From: an uncultured Lachnospiraceae bacterium
Lineage (GTDB): Bacteria > Bacillota > Clostridia > Lachnospirales > Lachnospiraceae
Direction: 5' to 3'
Assembly (NCBI GenBank): GCA_902773435.1
Contig: CACYEN010000131.1
Span: 1-64,000, forward strand
Length of the DNA stretch: 64,000 bases
How positions within the stretch are numbered: the stretch's first letter is position 1; each line of letters starts with the position of its first letter. Positions 34,717 to 44,029 of this stretch are shown here, piece after piece. The notes under the pieces were generated by a model, which saw only the letters and a list, made by a program, of their open reading frames with translations, had not been told where the DNA came from and ran no database searches. The translations under genes and the position numbers were made by a program.

Positions 34717-35658
34717 TCAGAGGCTGTTCACGATCTCCGTCCCGGCCCTGCCCATATAGGCGGCCTTCGCCCTCGGTATCGAGGTGATCAGGGCGCGCCT
34801 TCCCGCGCCGAGCTCGACGAAATCGACCGCCGCCTCGAACTTGGGCAGCATCGACCCCTTCTCGAACTGGTTCTCCCTCATATAGCTCTTGGCCTGGTTC
34901 GCATCTATCTTCCCGATCATCTTCTCGTTGTCCGATCTGTAGCCGAGCGCGACCTGGTCCACCGAGGTGAGGATCATCAGCACGTCCGCGTTGAGGTCGA
35001 TCGCGAGGAGGCCGGCGATGAGATCCTTCTCGATGACGGCCGACGCGCCGCGGAGATCCACTCCCTGCTCCATGACCGGGATGCCCCCGCCTCCGCAGCA
35101 GATGACGATCTGCCGGTCATTGAGGAGCGCCTTCACGGCATCCAGCTCGATGATCTCCTTCGGTCTCGGGGACGCGACGATGCGCCTCCAGCCGCCCTCG
35201 GACTCAACGACGAAATTCCCCTTCTTCTCCTCCGCCTCGGCCTCCTCCTTCGTGAGGACCCGGCCGATAATCTTGGACGGCTCGTAGAACGCCTCGTCGT
35301 AGGGATCCACCAGCACCTGCGTGAGGACTGTCGAGACGGGCCTGTAGATTCCCCGCGTAATCAGTTCCGCGCGGATTGAATTCTGCAGGTCGTATCCGAT
35401 GTACCCCTGGCTCATCGCCGAGCAGACGGACATGGGACAGACCGTGTATTCGGGATGGTTCTGCGCGAACTCGCTCATCGCCATGTGGATCATTCCGACC
35501 TGCGGCGAGTTGCTGTGGGAAATCACCACATCCGCCCCGGTCTCGACGATGTCCGCGACCGCTTTCGCCGCCTCCTTCGTCGCTCTCTTCTGCTCCGGAA
35601 GCGTACTGCCGAGCGCCCTGTGTCCGAGCGCGATCACCACTGTCTTTCTGTTCTCCAT
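34717..35658 (-). CDS. arcC: carbamate kinase
   Basis: Amino-acid-kinase fold enzyme interconverting carbamoyl phosphate + ADP with carbamate + ATP. It shows SNSPQVGMIHMAM, AMSQGYIGYDLQN, the PRPKEIIEL segment, CCGGGGIPV and the late DFVELGAGRRALITS. The N-terminal loop that is usually GGNAL reads GHRAL, an unusual change at the phosphate loop. It is 313 aa, full length, with GAGAGGGGG before the ATG. It is the last gene of carA-carB-uppP-arcC, so it sits with the enzyme that makes carbamoyl phosphate rather than with arginine deiminase genes. Confidence 0.93.
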   Translation of the reverse strand: MENRKTVVIALGHRALGSTLPEQKRATKEAAKAVADIVETGADVVISHSNSPQVGMIHMAMSEFAQNHPEYTVCPMSVCSAMSQGYIGYDLQNSIRAELITRGIYRPVSTVLTQVLVDPYDEAFYEPSKIIGRVLTKEEAEAEEKKGNFVVESEGGWRRIVASPRPKEIIELDAVKALLNDRQIVICCGGGGIPVMEQGVDLRGASAVIEKDLIAGLLAIDLNADVLMILTSVDQVALGYRSDNEKMIGKIDANQAKSYMRENQFEKGSMLPKFEAAVDFVELGAGRRALITSIPRAKAAYMGRAGTEIVNSL

Positions 35659-35687
35659 ATTTACCCCCTCTCAGGTGCCGCCGGGTG

Positions 35688-36542
35688 TCACCTGACGGCA
35701 TTCAGGATAGAAAATACGACAAGCACAACAGCTCCGAGTACGATGCGATAGGCGCCAAAGACCTTGAAGTCGTGATTCCTGATGTACCTGAGCAGGAACC
35801 TGATCGCAGCGGCGGAGACCGCGAAAGCGACTGCCATCCCGAGCACCAGGTAACCGACCTGCGCTCCGGTGAAACCTCCGCCGGACTTCACGAGCTTCAG
35901 GATGCTCGCGCCGAACATGGTCGGGATCGCGAGGAAGAACGTGTACTCCGAGGCGCATTTTCTCGACATGCCGATCAGGATTCCCCCGAGGATCGTCGCC
36001 CCCGACCTCGAAGTGCCCGGTATGATCGCGAGCGCCTGGAAGACGCCGATGAGAAGCGCCGTCGTAATCCCTATGTCCGCCGTCCTCCTGATCCGGGCCT
36101 TCCTCCCGCGGTTCCTGTTCTCGATCAGGATGAACAGTACACCGTAGACGATCAGCATGACGGCGACCGTCACGTAATTGTAGAGATGCGCCTCGATCCA
36201 GTCGTCGATCGTGAGCCCGATAATCGCGGCGGGAATACAGGAAATGGCGATCTTCGCCCAGAGGACGACCGCCTTCCTGTCAAAGACGCTCAGGAACCTC
36301 GCCGTGCCCCGGGCCTCCGGATCGGGCATCCGGAACGGCCAGAGCCTCCGGAAAAACATCACGACGACCGCCAGGATCGCCCCGAGCTGGATCACTACGA
36401 GGAACATGGACCAGAACGGGTCCTGCTCGCTGATGTGGAAGAGTTCGTAAAAGAGGAGCATATGCCCGGTCGAACTGATCGGGAGCCACTCGGTGATCCC
36501 CTCCACAATGCCGAGAATAATTACTTCCAGAATTGTCAGCAT
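35688..36542 (-). CDS. uppP: undecaprenyl-diphosphatase UppP/BacA
   Basis: Membrane phosphatase that recycles undecaprenyl diphosphate to the monophosphate carrier used by MraY and the glycan sugar transferases. The two catalytic blocks are GITEWLPISSTGHMLL near residue 15 and IPGTSRSGATI near 175. About eight hydrophobic segments fill 284 aa. It lies 30 bases after carB and 29 bases before arcC in one apparent operon. Its presence among carbamoyl phosphate genes has no obvious pathway logic. Confidence 0.96.
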   Translation of the reverse strand: MLTILEVIILGIVEGITEWLPISSTGHMLLFYELFHISEQDPFWSMFLVVIQLGAILAVVVMFFRRLWPFRMPDPEARGTARFLSVFDRKAVVLWAKIAISCIPAAIIGLTIDDWIEAHLYNYVTVAVMLIVYGVLFILIENRNRGRKARIRRTADIGITTALLIGVFQALAIIPGTSRSGATILGGILIGMSRKCASEYTFFLAIPTMFGASILKLVKSGGGFTGAQVGYLVLGMAVAFAVSAAAIRFLLRYIRNHDFKVFGAYRIVLGAVVLVVFSILNAVR

Positions 36543-36572
36543 GATTTCGTCTCCTCACGAGAGCGTTTTTTC

Positions 36573-39500
36573 TTACTCCTGCTCGCTGTCCCCGCTCCCG
36601 TTCCGGATCGAGGCAATATTGACGATGGACATATTCTCCCTGTCCATGTTCTCAAGCGACGTCACGAGCGCTTCCGCCGTGTCGATCGCGGTCAGCACCG
36701 TCACACCCGTCTCGATCGCGCTCCTGCGGATCACGAAACCGTCGTGCTGGTGCTCCGCGCCCTGGGGCGGGAGGTCAATGACGAGATCGATCCGGTGTCC
36801 CAGGATCAGGTCCATGAGATTCGGGTGGACCTGCTCGATCTTGTTGGTCCTCACGGCGCGCACGCCGTGCTCATTGAGGCACCTGGCCGTTCCCCGGGTC
36901 GCGTAGATCCTGTAGCCCAGCTTCTCGAACCTCGCGGCGATCGGCACGATCGCCTCCTTGTCCTCATCGCGGACGGTGATGATCATGTTCCTGTATTTCG
37001 GGAGGTTGATCCCCGCCCCGAGGAAGGCCTTGTAGAGAGCTTCCCCGGCGGTCTCGGCGACGCCGAGCGCCTCCCCGGTCGACTTCATCTCCGGGCCGAG
37101 GGAGATGTCGGCGTCGCGGATCTTCTCGAATGAGAACACCGGCATCTTAATCGCCGTGTACTTCGCCTCTTTCTGGAGGCCCGGCTCATAGCCGAGTCCG
37201 CGGATCGTCGCTCCGAGCATCACCTTCACGGCGAGCGGAACGATCGGGATCCCCGTCACCTTGCTGATGTAGGGCACGGTCCTCGAGGAGCGCGGATTGA
37301 CTTCTATGCAGTAGATCTCGTCGTCTTTCGCGATGAACTGGATGTTGATCATCCCCTTCACGTGAAGCGCGGCGGCAAGCCTGCCCGTGTAGTCGATGAT
37401 CTTCTCCTTCGCGGCAGCCGAGATCGTCCGCGCCGGGTAGACCGAGATCGAATCCCCGGAGTGAATGCCGGCTCTCTCGACGTGCTCCATGATGCCGGGA
37501 ATCAGGATGTCCGTCCCGTCGCAGACGGCGTCTACCTCCACCTCCCTGCCCAGCACATATTTGTCGACCAGGATCGGGTGATCCTGCGCGATCCGGTTGA
37601 TCACGCCGATGTACTCGTCAATATCCTCGTCGTTGATCGCGATTCTCATCCCCTGGCCGCCCAGCACGTAGGAGGGGCGGACGAGGACGGGATAGCCGAG
37701 CGAGGCTGCCGCCTTCTTAGCGGCGGCCGCGGTGAACACGGTCTCGCCTTCGGGGCGCCTGATCCCGCATTTTCCCAGAACTTCGTCGAACCGCTCGCGG
37801 TCCTCCGCGGCGTCGACGTCGTCCGCCGACGTGCCCAGGATCGGCACCCCCATCTCCATGAGGGCTTCCGTGAGGCCGATCGCGGTCTGGCCGCCAAACT
37901 GCACGACGGCGCCGTCCGGGCGCTCGACGCGCACGACGTTCTCGACGTCCTCGGGGGTCAGCGGCTCGAAATACAGCCGGTCCGCGATGTCGAAATCGGT
38001 GCTGACGGTCTCCGGGTTGTTGTTGATGATGACCGTCTCCCACCCCTCGGCAGAGAAGGCCCACGTGCAGTGGACGGAACAGAAATCGAACTCGATTCCC
38101 TGTCCGATCCTGATCGGGCCCGAGCCGAGGACGAGGACCTTCTTCCTCTCATGGGACGGGACCGATTCGTTCTCCCCGTCGTAGACCGAGTAGTAGTAGG
38201 GCGTCTCCGCCTGGAACTCCGCGGCGCAGGTGTCGACCATCTTGAACGCGGCAGTGATGCCGTGTTCCTCTCTCATCGCCCTGACCTCGTCCGCCGCCAT
38301 CCCCGAGAGCTTCGCGATGAGGGTGTCGGGGAACTCAATCCGCTTGGCGCTCCGGAGCAGCTCCGGAGTCAGCTTCCTCGTCCTCAGCGAGTACTCCATC
38401 CCGACGAGGATCGAGATCTTGTCGATAAACCAGAGGTCGATGCCGGTGATCCTGCGGATATCCTCGTGCGTCATCTGTCGTCTCACCGCCTCGGCGATCT
38501 TCCAGATCCTTCTGTCGTCTACGATCCGGAGTTCCGTCTCGAACTCCTCGTCCGTCAGCTGCGAGTAATCGTAGGACAGGAGCGAGTCGACGTGCTGCTC
38601 GAGCGAGCGGATCGCCTTCATCAGCGCGCCCTCGAAGTTCGTCGAGATGGCCATCACTTCCCCGGTCGCCTTCATCTGGGTCGACAGGGTGTGGGCCGCG
38701 GTGATGAACTTGTCGAAAGGCAGCCGCGGGATCTTCACGACGCAGTAGTCGAGCATGGGCTCGAACGAGGCAAATGTCTTCTTCGTGATCGCGTTCGGAA
38801 TCTCGTCGAGCGTGTAGCCCACGGCGATCTTGGCGGAAACCCTGGCTATCGGGTAGCCGGTCGCCTTCGAGGCGAGCGCGGAGCTCCGGCTCACCCTCGG
38901 ATTCACCTCGATGACGCAGTATTCGAAGGATTCCGGGTTCAGGGCGTACTGGACGTTGCAGCCGCCCGTGATCCTCAGCTCGTCGATGATCCGGAGCGCG
39001 GAGGATCTCAGCATCTGGTACTCGCGGTCCCCGAGCGTCTGGGACGGCGCGACGACGATGGAATCCCCTGTGTGCACTCCGACCGGGTCGATATTCTCCA
39101 TGTTGCAGACGGTGATGCAGTTGCCCTTCGCGTCGCGCATCACCTCATACTCGATCTCCTTCCAGCCCGAGATGCACCGCTCGACCAGAACCTCGTTCAC
39201 TCTGGAGAGCCGGAGCCCGTTGGACAGGATCTCCCTGAGCTCCTCCTCGTTATGGGCGATGCCTCCCCCGGAGCCCCCCAGCGTGTAGGCCGGGCGGAGA
39301 ACCACGGGGTAGCCGATTCCCTTCGCGAATACGGCGCCCTCCTCGACGGAGTGGACGACAAGGCTCGCGGCGATCGGTTCCCCGATCTTCTCCATCGTAT
39401 CCTTGAACGACTGCCTGTCCTCGGCTTTCCTGATCGTGAGCGCCGTCGTCCCGATGAGGCGGACTTCCGGATGTTCCTCGAAATATCCGCGGTCCGAGAG

Positions 39501-39803
39501 CTCCATCGCGAGGTTGAGGCCCGCCTGGCCGCCCAGCGTCGGGAGAATCGAGTCGGGCTTCTCCTTCTCGATGATCCTCATGACCGTCTCGGCCGTGAGC
39601 GGCTCGATGTAGACCTGATCGGCGATGTCGCGGTCCGTCATGATCGTGGCGGGATTGCTGTTCAGCAGGACAACCTCGATGCCCTCCTCCCTGAGCGCGC
39701 GGCAGGCCTGGGTCCCCGCGTAGTCAAACTCGGCGGCCTGCCCGATGATAATCGGGCCGGAGCCGATCACCAGTACTTTTCTGACAGATGAATTCTTCGG
39801 CAT
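36573..39803 (-). CDS. carB: carbamoyl phosphate synthase large subunit
   Basis: Makes carbamoyl phosphate from bicarbonate, ammonia and two ATP. Two homologous ATP-grasp halves are visible: KVLVIGSGPIIIGQAAEFDYAG at the start and VLVLGSGPIRIGQGIEFDFCS in the middle. Each has a glycine loop (LGGSGGGIA, LGGQGMRIA). A C-terminal MGS-like allosteric domain (about 940-1076) follows. The 1076 aa are standard for the single-polypeptide form. It starts 2 bases after carA. Confidence 0.98.
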   Translation of the reverse strand: MPKNSSVRKVLVIGSGPIIIGQAAEFDYAGTQACRALREEGIEVVLLNSNPATIMTDRDIADQVYIEPLTAETVMRIIEKEKPDSILPTLGGQAGLNLAMELSDRGYFEEHPEVRLIGTTALTIRKAEDRQSFKDTMEKIGEPIAASLVVHSVEEGAVFAKGIGYPVVLRPAYTLGGSGGGIAHNEEELREILSNGLRLSRVNEVLVERCISGWKEIEYEVMRDAKGNCITVCNMENIDPVGVHTGDSIVVAPSQTLGDREYQMLRSSALRIIDELRITGGCNVQYALNPESFEYCVIEVNPRVSRSSALASKATGYPIARVSAKIAVGYTLDEIPNAITKKTFASFEPMLDYCVVKIPRLPFDKFITAAHTLSTQMKATGEVMAISTNFEGALMKAIRSLEQHVDSLLSYDYSQLTDEEFETELRIVDDRRIWKIAEAVRRQMTHEDIRRITGIDLWFIDKISILVGMEYSLRTRKLTPELLRSAKRIEFPDTLIAKLSGMAADEVRAMREEHGITAAFKMVDTCAAEFQAETPYYYSVYDGENESVPSHERKKVLVLGSGPIRIGQGIEFDFCSVHCTWAFSAEGWETVIINNNPETVSTDFDIADRLYFEPLTPEDVENVVRVERPDGAVVQFGGQTAIGLTEALMEMGVPILGTSADDVDAAEDRERFDEVLGKCGIRRPEGETVFTAAAAKKAAASLGYPVLVRPSYVLGGQGMRIAINDEDIDEYIGVINRIAQDHPILVDKYVLGREVEVDAVCDGTDILIPGIMEHVERAGIHSGDSISVYPARTISAAAKEKIIDYTGRLAAALHVKGMINIQFIAKDDEIYCIEVNPRSSRTVPYISKVTGIPIVPLAVKVMLGATIRGLGYEPGLQKEAKYTAIKMPVFSFEKIRDADISLGPEMKSTGEALGVAETAGEALYKAFLGAGINLPKYRNMIITVRDEDKEAIVPIAARFEKLGYRIYATRGTARCLNEHGVRAVRTNKIEQVHPNLMDLILGHRIDLVIDLPPQGAEHQHDGFVIRRSAIETGVTVLTAIDTAEALVTSLENMDRENMSIVNIASIRNGSGDSEQE

Positions 39804-39805
39804 AT

Positions 39806-40882
39806 TCAGATCCTCCCCCGGCGCATCATCTTCATGAACCTGTCAAACAGATAATTCGCGTCCTGAGGACCCGGGCAGGCCTCGGGGTGGAACTGGACGG
39901 TGAAGATGTTCTTCCCCTCGTAGGCGAGGCCTTCATTCGTCCCGTCGTTGACATTTTCAAAAGCGGGACGCGCGACCGCCGGGTCCACCGTGCTGATATC
40001 CACCGCGTACCCGTGATTCTGTGACGTGATGCAGACCTTCCCGTCCCCGAGAAGGTCCCGCACCGGGTGATTCCCGCCCCTGTGGCCGTATTTCATCTTA
40101 TAGGTATCCGCGCCGGTCGCGAGCGCCATCAGCTGGTGGCCGAGGCAGATCGCGAAGATCGGCACGTCGGACTCATAGAGTTTCGCGATCTCGCGGATGA
40201 TCCGCGGATTGTCCTTCGGATCCCCGGGGCCGTTCGTCAGCATGATTCCGTCGGGCTTTCCCGCGAGAATCTCCCCGGCGGAGGTCCCGGCGGGCCAGAC
40301 CGTCACGGCGCAGCCGCGCTTCAGAAGATTGTCCCGGATGTCCCTCTTCGCCCCGAAATCAAAGAGCGCGACGCGGGGACCGCTTCCGGGGAATTCGCCC
40401 GCCGACGCGCAGGTGACGCGGTCCACGACCTGCCCGACCCGGTAGTCCCGGATGCGGGACAGCGCTTCCTCCGCACGGATATCTTCCGTGGTGATCATCC
40501 CGTTCATCGTGCCTTTCTCCCGGAGGATCCTGGTGAGGGCCCGCGTATCGATTCCGGAGATCCCCGGAATATCATTTTTCTCAAGAAAATGCTGAATCGT
40601 CTCTTCCGAACGGAAGTTGCTGGGAAGTCTGGACAGTTCTCTCACGATAAAACCGTCCGTCCAGGGACCCGCGGATTCCATGTCCTCCGCGCAGATCCCG
40701 TAGTTGCCGATCAGAGGCCACGTCATGCAGACGGCCTGCCCGGCGTATGACGGGTCCGTCAGGACCTCAAGATATCCGGTCATCGACGTGTTAAATACGA
40801 TTTCGCTGACAACGGTCCTCCCGGAGCCGATGGAGGTTCCGTGAAAGACCGTTCCGTCTTCAAGGATAAGGGATGCCTTCAA
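39806..40882 (-). CDS. carA: carbamoyl phosphate synthase small subunit (TTG start)
   Basis: Glutaminase subunit that supplies ammonia to CarB. The N-terminal CPSase domain (LEDGTVFHGTSIG) is followed by a class I amidotransferase domain with the Cys in FAICLGHQLMA and the His/Glu pair in QFHPEACPGP. The start is TTG at 40882, with AGAGGAC 7 bases before it, and gives MKASLILEDG, the expected N-terminus; no ATG fits. A good promoter lies at 40936-40964. The leader is too short for a PyrR-type attenuator. Confidence 0.97.
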   Translation of the reverse strand: MKASLILEDGTVFHGTSIGSGRTVVSEIVFNTSMTGYLEVLTDPSYAGQAVCMTWPLIGNYGICAEDMESAGPWTDGFIVRELSRLPSNFRSEETIQHFLEKNDIPGISGIDTRALTRILREKGTMNGMITTEDIRAEEALSRIRDYRVGQVVDRVTCASAGEFPGSGPRVALFDFGAKRDIRDNLLKRGCAVTVWPAGTSAGEILAGKPDGIMLTNGPGDPKDNPRIIREIAKLYESDVPIFAICLGHQLMALATGADTYKMKYGHRGGNHPVRDLLGDGKVCITSQNHGYAVDISTVDPAVARPAFENVNDGTNEGLAYEGKNIFTVQFHPEACPGPQDANYLFDRFMKMMRRGRI

Positions 40883-40935
40883 TACCGTCGTCCTCTCTTA
40901 GCTGATTTGCTCTTCATACGAGAATATGCGATGCA

Positions 40936-40964
40936 ATTGTACAATATGAAAACTGCAAATGCAA
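40936..40964 (-). promoter_or_regulatory. sigma-A promoter for carAB-uppP-arcC
   Basis: On the minus strand TTGCAT, a 17-base spacer, then TACAAT, placing the transcript start about 45 bases before the carA start. Confidence 0.75.
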
Positions 40965-41000
40965 TAAAGCCGGTCAAATATAATGAGAGGGACAGGCTGC

Positions 41001-43316
41001 CTATTCCTCCTGGTTGAAGGGGTCAGCCTGTCTCCTCTTCTCGTCGAGATTATTAAAATAGACGAACCGGTTCGTCAGATTGATGCGTCCGTAGGTCTCA
41101 TAGCGGCTCATCCTCGGGACGACGAGGCTGTCCGCGATCCTGCCGTCCGGGCCGGTGAGAAAGAGCGTCTCCCCGTCCCTCAGGTTGAAGTTGCAGATGT
41201 ATTCCCCGACCGCGTAGTAGTTCTTCCGCCCGTTGATCAGCACGGACTCGCCGGGCCCGAGTTTCTTATCGGGGAGCGTGTACATCTGCGGGTCGTACTC
41301 GCGGTCTGAGAGGCAGTACTCGGAGAGGTCCACCGCCGCGCTCCCGACGTTGCTCAGCCTGATCCAGTCGGAATCGCTCTTCGCTGAGATCTCCTGGATC
41401 AGGAGAAGCGGGCCTTTTACCTGCCGCGTCACAGCCTTGATGACGCACCTGCCGCCCGGGGCGCTGCTGCCGTCTATGTCGAGCTCCGGGCTGTTCACCT
41501 TCTCGCCGTTCACATTCCAGCAGACGAACCGGTAGCCCGGCGCCGCCTTCGCGCTCATGCGGATGACAGGGTCGCTGTAATATCTGCACCTGTAGGAGCC
41601 CCCTCCCCTCACCTCCATCTGGTTCCAGCTCACGGCGGCTCCGTCGCCGACGGAGAGCACCAGGTCATACTTGTCCTCCAGTCCGAAATACTCCCTGAAA
41701 TCCTCCTCCATCTCGTCGGCGCGGATGTCGGCGAGCTTCTCGGACGCCTGAATGCTGCGGAGCATCTCCTCGTCGAACTCCTCGCCCCTCCACCTGAGCA
41801 GTTCCCGCCTCTTCCCGATATAGATCTGCTCCATCAGCGTCCTGACGTGGCTTGCGTCGAACGAGCTGTTGAGCAGGTCCGTCACGATCGTCACGAAACG
41901 GTCCCGGTACTCCTTCGACCGCATGACGTTGGAAAATTCCGACGATCCGCCGTAGAATTCGCGGTCCATCAGGTTGCGGAACGTGTCCGTTCCCCTCTCC
42001 TTCTCGGAGACCCTGTCCCTGGAATACATGAAGTCGAGGTCGTAGAGCAGAAATCGCAGCCTGCCGTCCGAGGCGGCATTTCCCGGCTCCTTCACCGAGG
42101 AGCGCCAGGCCTCGTAATTGTTCCTGGGCCAGTCCGTGTTGTTGAAGAGAACCTCGATGGCGTAGTAGAGCAGATAGTTGTCCATATCCACTCTCTCCTC
42201 GAGCAGCTCCCGGTTCTTCTCATCCGTAAGATCGCTCTGGAATAAGGGCAGAACCCCGGTCTTCTCGAGAACTCCCGCCTCGGATTTCTTGAACTTCTCT
42301 ATGAATTCCGACTGGCCGACGCTGAACCTTCTCGAGATGTAGGAATCGGAAAATGAGGGCATCAGGTCCACCAGGCTGTAGTACTGCCCGTTCAGGAAGA
42401 GAATCGCGGGTTTTGAGTACTGGTAGCCGTCAAAGCCGCTCTCCGCGGCGAGGATCTTGCCGAGCTCGCCGGAGAAGGCCCGCGACCAGTGCTCGCTGCA
42501 GCGCAGCTTCAGATTCGTGAATTCATTGACGTAGGAGAGCTCGTCGCTGTCCGTATCCTGGAAGATATCCAGGCGGAACTTGTCGTTCTCCATGTCGTAG
42601 GGAGCCCCGGCCTTGATCTTGAACGACTTCTTCTCCCAGGTGCGGCTGAAGCCGCCGGAGACGGACAGGCCGATGTTCTGGTCCAGAAGGACGCCGCCCT
42701 CCGGGCTGAACATGGTGACGCGCCCCCCGCGGATCCACTGGTCCCCCTTCTGGAAGTAATTTCCGGAGAGGGTGCCGGAATTGCCCGTCACATTTGCCAT
42801 CGACTTCGTGAGGCCGTCCGCCAGGATTCCCTGCTCATAGCTGTAGAGTCCCCGGTAGGGGCTCGTGATGCTGATCACGGGGATGGAGAACTTCTGCTCC
42901 TCGTCCCTTGTGATGACATACGTCCAGCTGTAGGTGGGGCTGACCTCGTCCTGATAGAATATCCTCGCCTTGAGGGGCACCACCGAAGGACCGTCCTCTG
43001 AACCCCCGATTTCAATCTCCTGCAGGTACGCTTCGCTCTTTCCGGAGGGATCGTCGCCGTTCAGCGTGTAGCGGATCCTGGCGCCGTCGGGAACCTCCAT
43101 GTTCAGCCTGAGCGAAACCCTGATCGGCTCCCCGTAAAAGCCGGTCTCCCTGGAAGCCGTGATCGCGCTGCCCTCCGCGTACCTGAGCGCCTCGGCGAGC
43201 GATTTTGTCTCGGCCCGTCTCCTCACGAGGTAGAGCGCAATCAGGCATACGAAGACGAGAAGCATCCACAGCTTCCGCAAAAGACCGTTTTTTCGGTTAT
43301 TCTGAAGATCAGCCAA
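41001..43316 (-). CDS. CotH-family atypical kinase, membrane-anchored, with lamin-tail-like domain
   Basis: A basic head and one membrane helix (LWMLLVFVCLIALYLV) anchor the protein; the rest should be outside. A chitobiase-type beta domain (about 60-140, NGDDPSGKSEAY) precedes the CotH kinase-fold domain (about 145-520). Its motifs are NNTDWPRNN near 396-403 and the metal DLD near 429. A beta-rich region and a lamin-tail-like domain (about 660-760) end it. CotH proteins of Bacillus phosphorylate spore-coat proteins; the target here is unknown. I take TTG 43316 as start because AGGTGA sits 5 bases before it; GTG 43325 is the alternative. Its start lies inside the end of the DUF4956 gene. A 9-bp inverted repeat straddles the stop. 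Confidence 0.87.
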   Translation of the reverse strand: MADLQNNRKNGLLRKLWMLLVFVCLIALYLVRRRAETKSLAEALRYAEGSAITASRETGFYGEPIRVSLRLNMEVPDGARIRYTLNGDDPSGKSEAYLQEIEIGGSEDGPSVVPLKARIFYQDEVSPTYSWTYVITRDEEQKFSIPVISITSPYRGLYSYEQGILADGLTKSMANVTGNSGTLSGNYFQKGDQWIRGGRVTMFSPEGGVLLDQNIGLSVSGGFSRTWEKKSFKIKAGAPYDMENDKFRLDIFQDTDSDELSYVNEFTNLKLRCSEHWSRAFSGELGKILAAESGFDGYQYSKPAILFLNGQYYSLVDLMPSFSDSYISRRFSVGQSEFIEKFKKSEAGVLEKTGVLPLFQSDLTDEKNRELLEERVDMDNYLLYYAIEVLFNNTDWPRNNYEAWRSSVKEPGNAASDGRLRFLLYDLDFMYSRDRVSEKERGTDTFRNLMDREFYGGSSEFSNVMRSKEYRDRFVTIVTDLLNSSFDASHVRTLMEQIYIGKRRELLRWRGEEFDEEMLRSIQASEKLADIRADEMEEDFREYFGLEDKYDLVLSVGDGAAVSWNQMEVRGGGSYRCRYYSDPVIRMSAKAAPGYRFVCWNVNGEKVNSPELDIDGSSAPGGRCVIKAVTRQVKGPLLLIQEISAKSDSDWIRLSNVGSAAVDLSEYCLSDREYDPQMYTLPDKKLGPGESVLINGRKNYYAVGEYICNFNLRDGETLFLTGPDGRIADSLVVPRMSRYETYGRINLTNRFVYFNNLDEKRRQADPFNQEE

Positions 43317-43983
43317 GTGAATCACCTGTCTTTGCGATCCAGTTGACAGAATCGACTCCCGCCAGTTTCATCAGTTCTTCCTGCATCTTCTTGTTGACAC
43401 CGGCCGAGGAGGCCTCGATGATCATCTCCTGGTGTTCGGGGGAGATATTGACGGATCTCACCTTCACGCGGCGCGCGCTCCGCCTCACCGTGTGCTCGAC
43501 CATATAGACGTCCATCGCGGCATCCGTTCCGCCCCTCACTACGATCAGGTAGCCGGAGCCCCTGCCCGAGACGACGCTGAAGAAAAGGACGATCAGCGCG
43601 ATCGCGAGCGTCGTCGTAAACGCGAGCACGTTGTTCCTCGACCCGACGCACAGGCCCTCGGAGATCGCCCAGAATATGAAGACGGTGTCCCCGCTGTCCT
43701 TGATCGCGGTCCTGAACCTGACGATCGAAAGGGCGCCGACCATGCCGAGCGAGATCACGATATTGCTGCTGATCATCAGCATGATCACGACCGAGATGAG
43801 AAGGATCACGACGAGTGACCCGTTAAAGCGCGCGCTGTAGGCCGCCGTCCGGTTTGTCAGATAGTAGGTGATATAGATGATCGCCGCGACGGCGAGCCCT
43901 GAAAGAAGCGTGTAGAGAATCGTCTTCACGCCGAGATTTGCGCTGTTCGCCGCGAAATATTCAAAGATCTGCTCTTTAGTCAT
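43309..43983 (-). CDS. DUF4956 membrane protein
   Basis: A 224-aa protein with about four membrane helices in the first 140 residues. A conserved loop, GMVGALSIVRFRTAIKDSGD, lies near 80-99. A cytoplasm-sized C-terminal domain (about 145-224) follows. The DUF4956 family has no established function. It is often found beside VTC-domain and CotH genes, as here. By analogy with the membrane part of the yeast VTC complex it could couple product synthesis to export; that is inference only. The start has GGAGG 6 bases upstream and lies 46 bases after the VTC gene. Confidence 0.85.
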   Translation of the reverse strand: MTKEQIFEYFAANSANLGVKTILYTLLSGLAVAAIIYITYYLTNRTAAYSARFNGSLVVILLISVVIMLMISSNIVISLGMVGALSIVRFRTAIKDSGDTVFIFWAISEGLCVGSRNNVLAFTTTLAIALIVLFFSVVSGRGSGYLIVVRGGTDAAMDVYMVEHTVRRSARRVKVRSVNISPEHQEMIIEASSAGVNKKMQEELMKLAGVDSVNWIAKTGDSLG

Positions 43984-44029
43984 TGTCTGCCTCCGTATCT
44001 TATCAGAGTATTCGTCAGCCGCGCTTCTC

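Noticed and set aside
40986..41037. 9-bp inverted repeat (GACAGGCTG/CAGCCTGTC) around the CotH stop as a terminator
   Set aside because: The loop is over 20 bases and no T-run follows directly. It may help end transcription, but evidence is weak.
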